64,000 nucleotides of DNA. Source: Lachnospiraceae bacterium (GTDB taxonomy: Bacteria; Bacillota; Clostridia; Lachnospirales; Lachnospiraceae). The position numbers and the translations under genes are program-made. Under the pieces are notes generated by a model, which was not told where the DNA came from, made no database searches, and saw only the letters and a program-made list of their open reading frames with translations. Where the stretch lies: assembly GCA_017521985.1 (NCBI GenBank), contig JAFXAZ010000050.1, positions 1 to 64,000 on the forward strand, written 5' to 3'. Shown one piece after another: positions 63,398 to 64,000 of the stretch (its first letter is position 1; every line of letters begins with the position of its first letter).

Positions 63398-64000
63398 GTG
63401 AATTTTAAACAGAACTCTCTGTTTACGAGAAAGAACGGATTCCATGAGGAGCCGGAAGCTGAGCAGGGTGGTGTGCTTGCCGTATGGGGAAGCCCATCTT
63501 CTGGCAAGACAACGGTTTCTATTAAGCTGGCAGAGCATCTGGCCGGAAAAAAGAAAAATGTGCTGCTTATTTTTGCAGATATGACCACACCACCCCTGCC
63601 ATGCATTTGTGCCTCCGGGGATCTGGAAGGAGAGAAATCTCTGGGCAGCATCCTTGCTGCAACCCATGTGACGGAAAACCTGATCCGGAAAAACTGCATG
63701 TTCTACCGGAAGAATGATTATCTGGGGCTGATCGGGATGTTAAAAGGGGAGAACGTATTTACCTATCCGGCCTATGACCAGACGCAGGCAGCGGAGCTGA
63801 TCGAGCAGGCAAGGCAGGTGGCACCCTTTGTGATCATAGACTGCACCAGCACCATTGCTTCGGATGTGCTTTCAGCAGTGGCACTGATGGAGGCAGATAC
63901 GGTCTTACGGCTGGTAAACTGCGACCTGAAATCCATCAGCTATCTTTCTTCACAACTGCCCCTGCTTCGTGACAACAAATGGGATACGGACAAGCAGCTT
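63398..64000 (+). CDS. ParA/MinD-like ATPase (TadZ/CpaE-like), 3' end cut by window
   Basis: The first 201 residues of a P-loop ATPase starting at a GTG at 63398, behind GGGAGGAATAGCAG. Residues 24-40 contain GVLAVWGSPSSGKTTV, a deviant Walker A loop at 31-38, and FVIIDCTSTIASD lies near 145-157 as the Walker B region. This is the arrangement of TadZ/CpaE, which places a Tad pilus at the cell pole. It follows the CpaB-like gene by 3 bases. The remainder, and probably the CpaF-type motor, are beyond the edge. Confidence 0.8.
   Translation, partial: MNFKQNSLFTRKNGFHEEPEAEQGGVLAVWGSPSSGKTTVSIKLAEHLAGKKKNVLLIFADMTTPPLPCICASGDLEGEKSLGSILAATHVTENLIRKNCMFYRKNDYLGLIGMLKGENVFTYPAYDQTQAAELIEQARQVAPFVIIDCTSTIASDVLSAVALMEADTVLRLVNCDLKSISYLSSQLPLLRDNKWDTDKQL

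Larger units (their letters stand above)
51295..64000. mobile_element. Part of a putative integrative conjugative element
   Basis: A run of 18 same-strand accessory genes typical of Lachnospiraceae ICEs: ArdA-like, LPD28, DUF4314, YodL, D12 methylase, AbrB-like and SpoVG-like proteins, then a Tad-like module. It begins soon after rlmD and goes on beyond the right edge. No integrase, relaxase or direct repeats at the ends can be seen, so the boundary is inferred; the ATPase at 49337 may also belong to it. Confidence 0.65.

Overview
The window looks like a chromosome segment from a gut-type Lachnospiraceae (Bacillota, Clostridia). The evidence is low-to-mid GC content, strong Gram-positive ribosome binding sites, sigma-A promoters with 17-bp spacers, the rho - rpmE - DUF1385 - prmC - prfA block, and clostridial families such as DUF4364, DUF6062, DUF6106 and PocR-AraC. 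The species cannot be fixed from sequence reading alone.

Region 1 (1-14.5 kb) is a catabolic locus. After the tail of a secreted LamG-like protein comes one long + strand operon: alpha/beta hydrolase, AtuA-like DUF1446, DUF4387, the two subunits of a class I fumarase-type Fe-S hydro-lyase, an acetyl-xylan-esterase-type hydrolase, a PIG-L deacetylase, an MFS carrier, a DUF4432 aldose-epimerase-like protein and a family 3 glycosidase. It ends at a strong hairpin. A dead ISL3-type transposase and a beheaded DUF4065 gene follow, then a FAD oxidoreductase facing a PocR-AraC regulator across a shared promoter region. I infer import and breakdown of an acylated glycoside or organic acid; the substrate is not known.

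Region 2 (14.5-49.1 kb) is mostly housekeeping: a YtqA-type radical SAM protein and DUF4364, rho, an orphan PTS IIC, rpmE, DUF1385, prmC, prfA, an unusual HTH-phosphoglucosamine mutase fusion, guaB, a ZTP riboswitch with split purine-finishing enzymes (IMP cyclohydrolase and AICAR formyltransferase encoded separately), glnS, a MocR regulator, an RND efflux pair, a pcrA-type helicase and rlmD. Interspersed are stand-alone AAA ATPases, an XRE regulator and a frameshifted ORF6N phage-type gene.

Region 3 (49.3-64 kb, continuing off the right edge) is accessory and looks like one end of an integrative conjugative element immediately downstream of rlmD. It begins with a DUF6788-AAA ATPase, then many small ORFs: an ADP-ribosyltransferase-like protein, two ArdA-like antirestriction proteins, LPD28 and YodL domain proteins, DUF4314, a D12-class DNA adenine methylase, two AbrB-like regulators and two SpoVG-like proteins. 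It ends in a Tad/Flp-like module (pilin-like DUF6133, prepilin peptidase, CpaB/SAF protein, ParA/TadZ-like ATPase cut by the window end). Several of the early genes are joined by near-identical hairpin spacers that span the upstream stop codon and the next ribosome binding site. No integrase, relaxase or attachment site is visible within the window.
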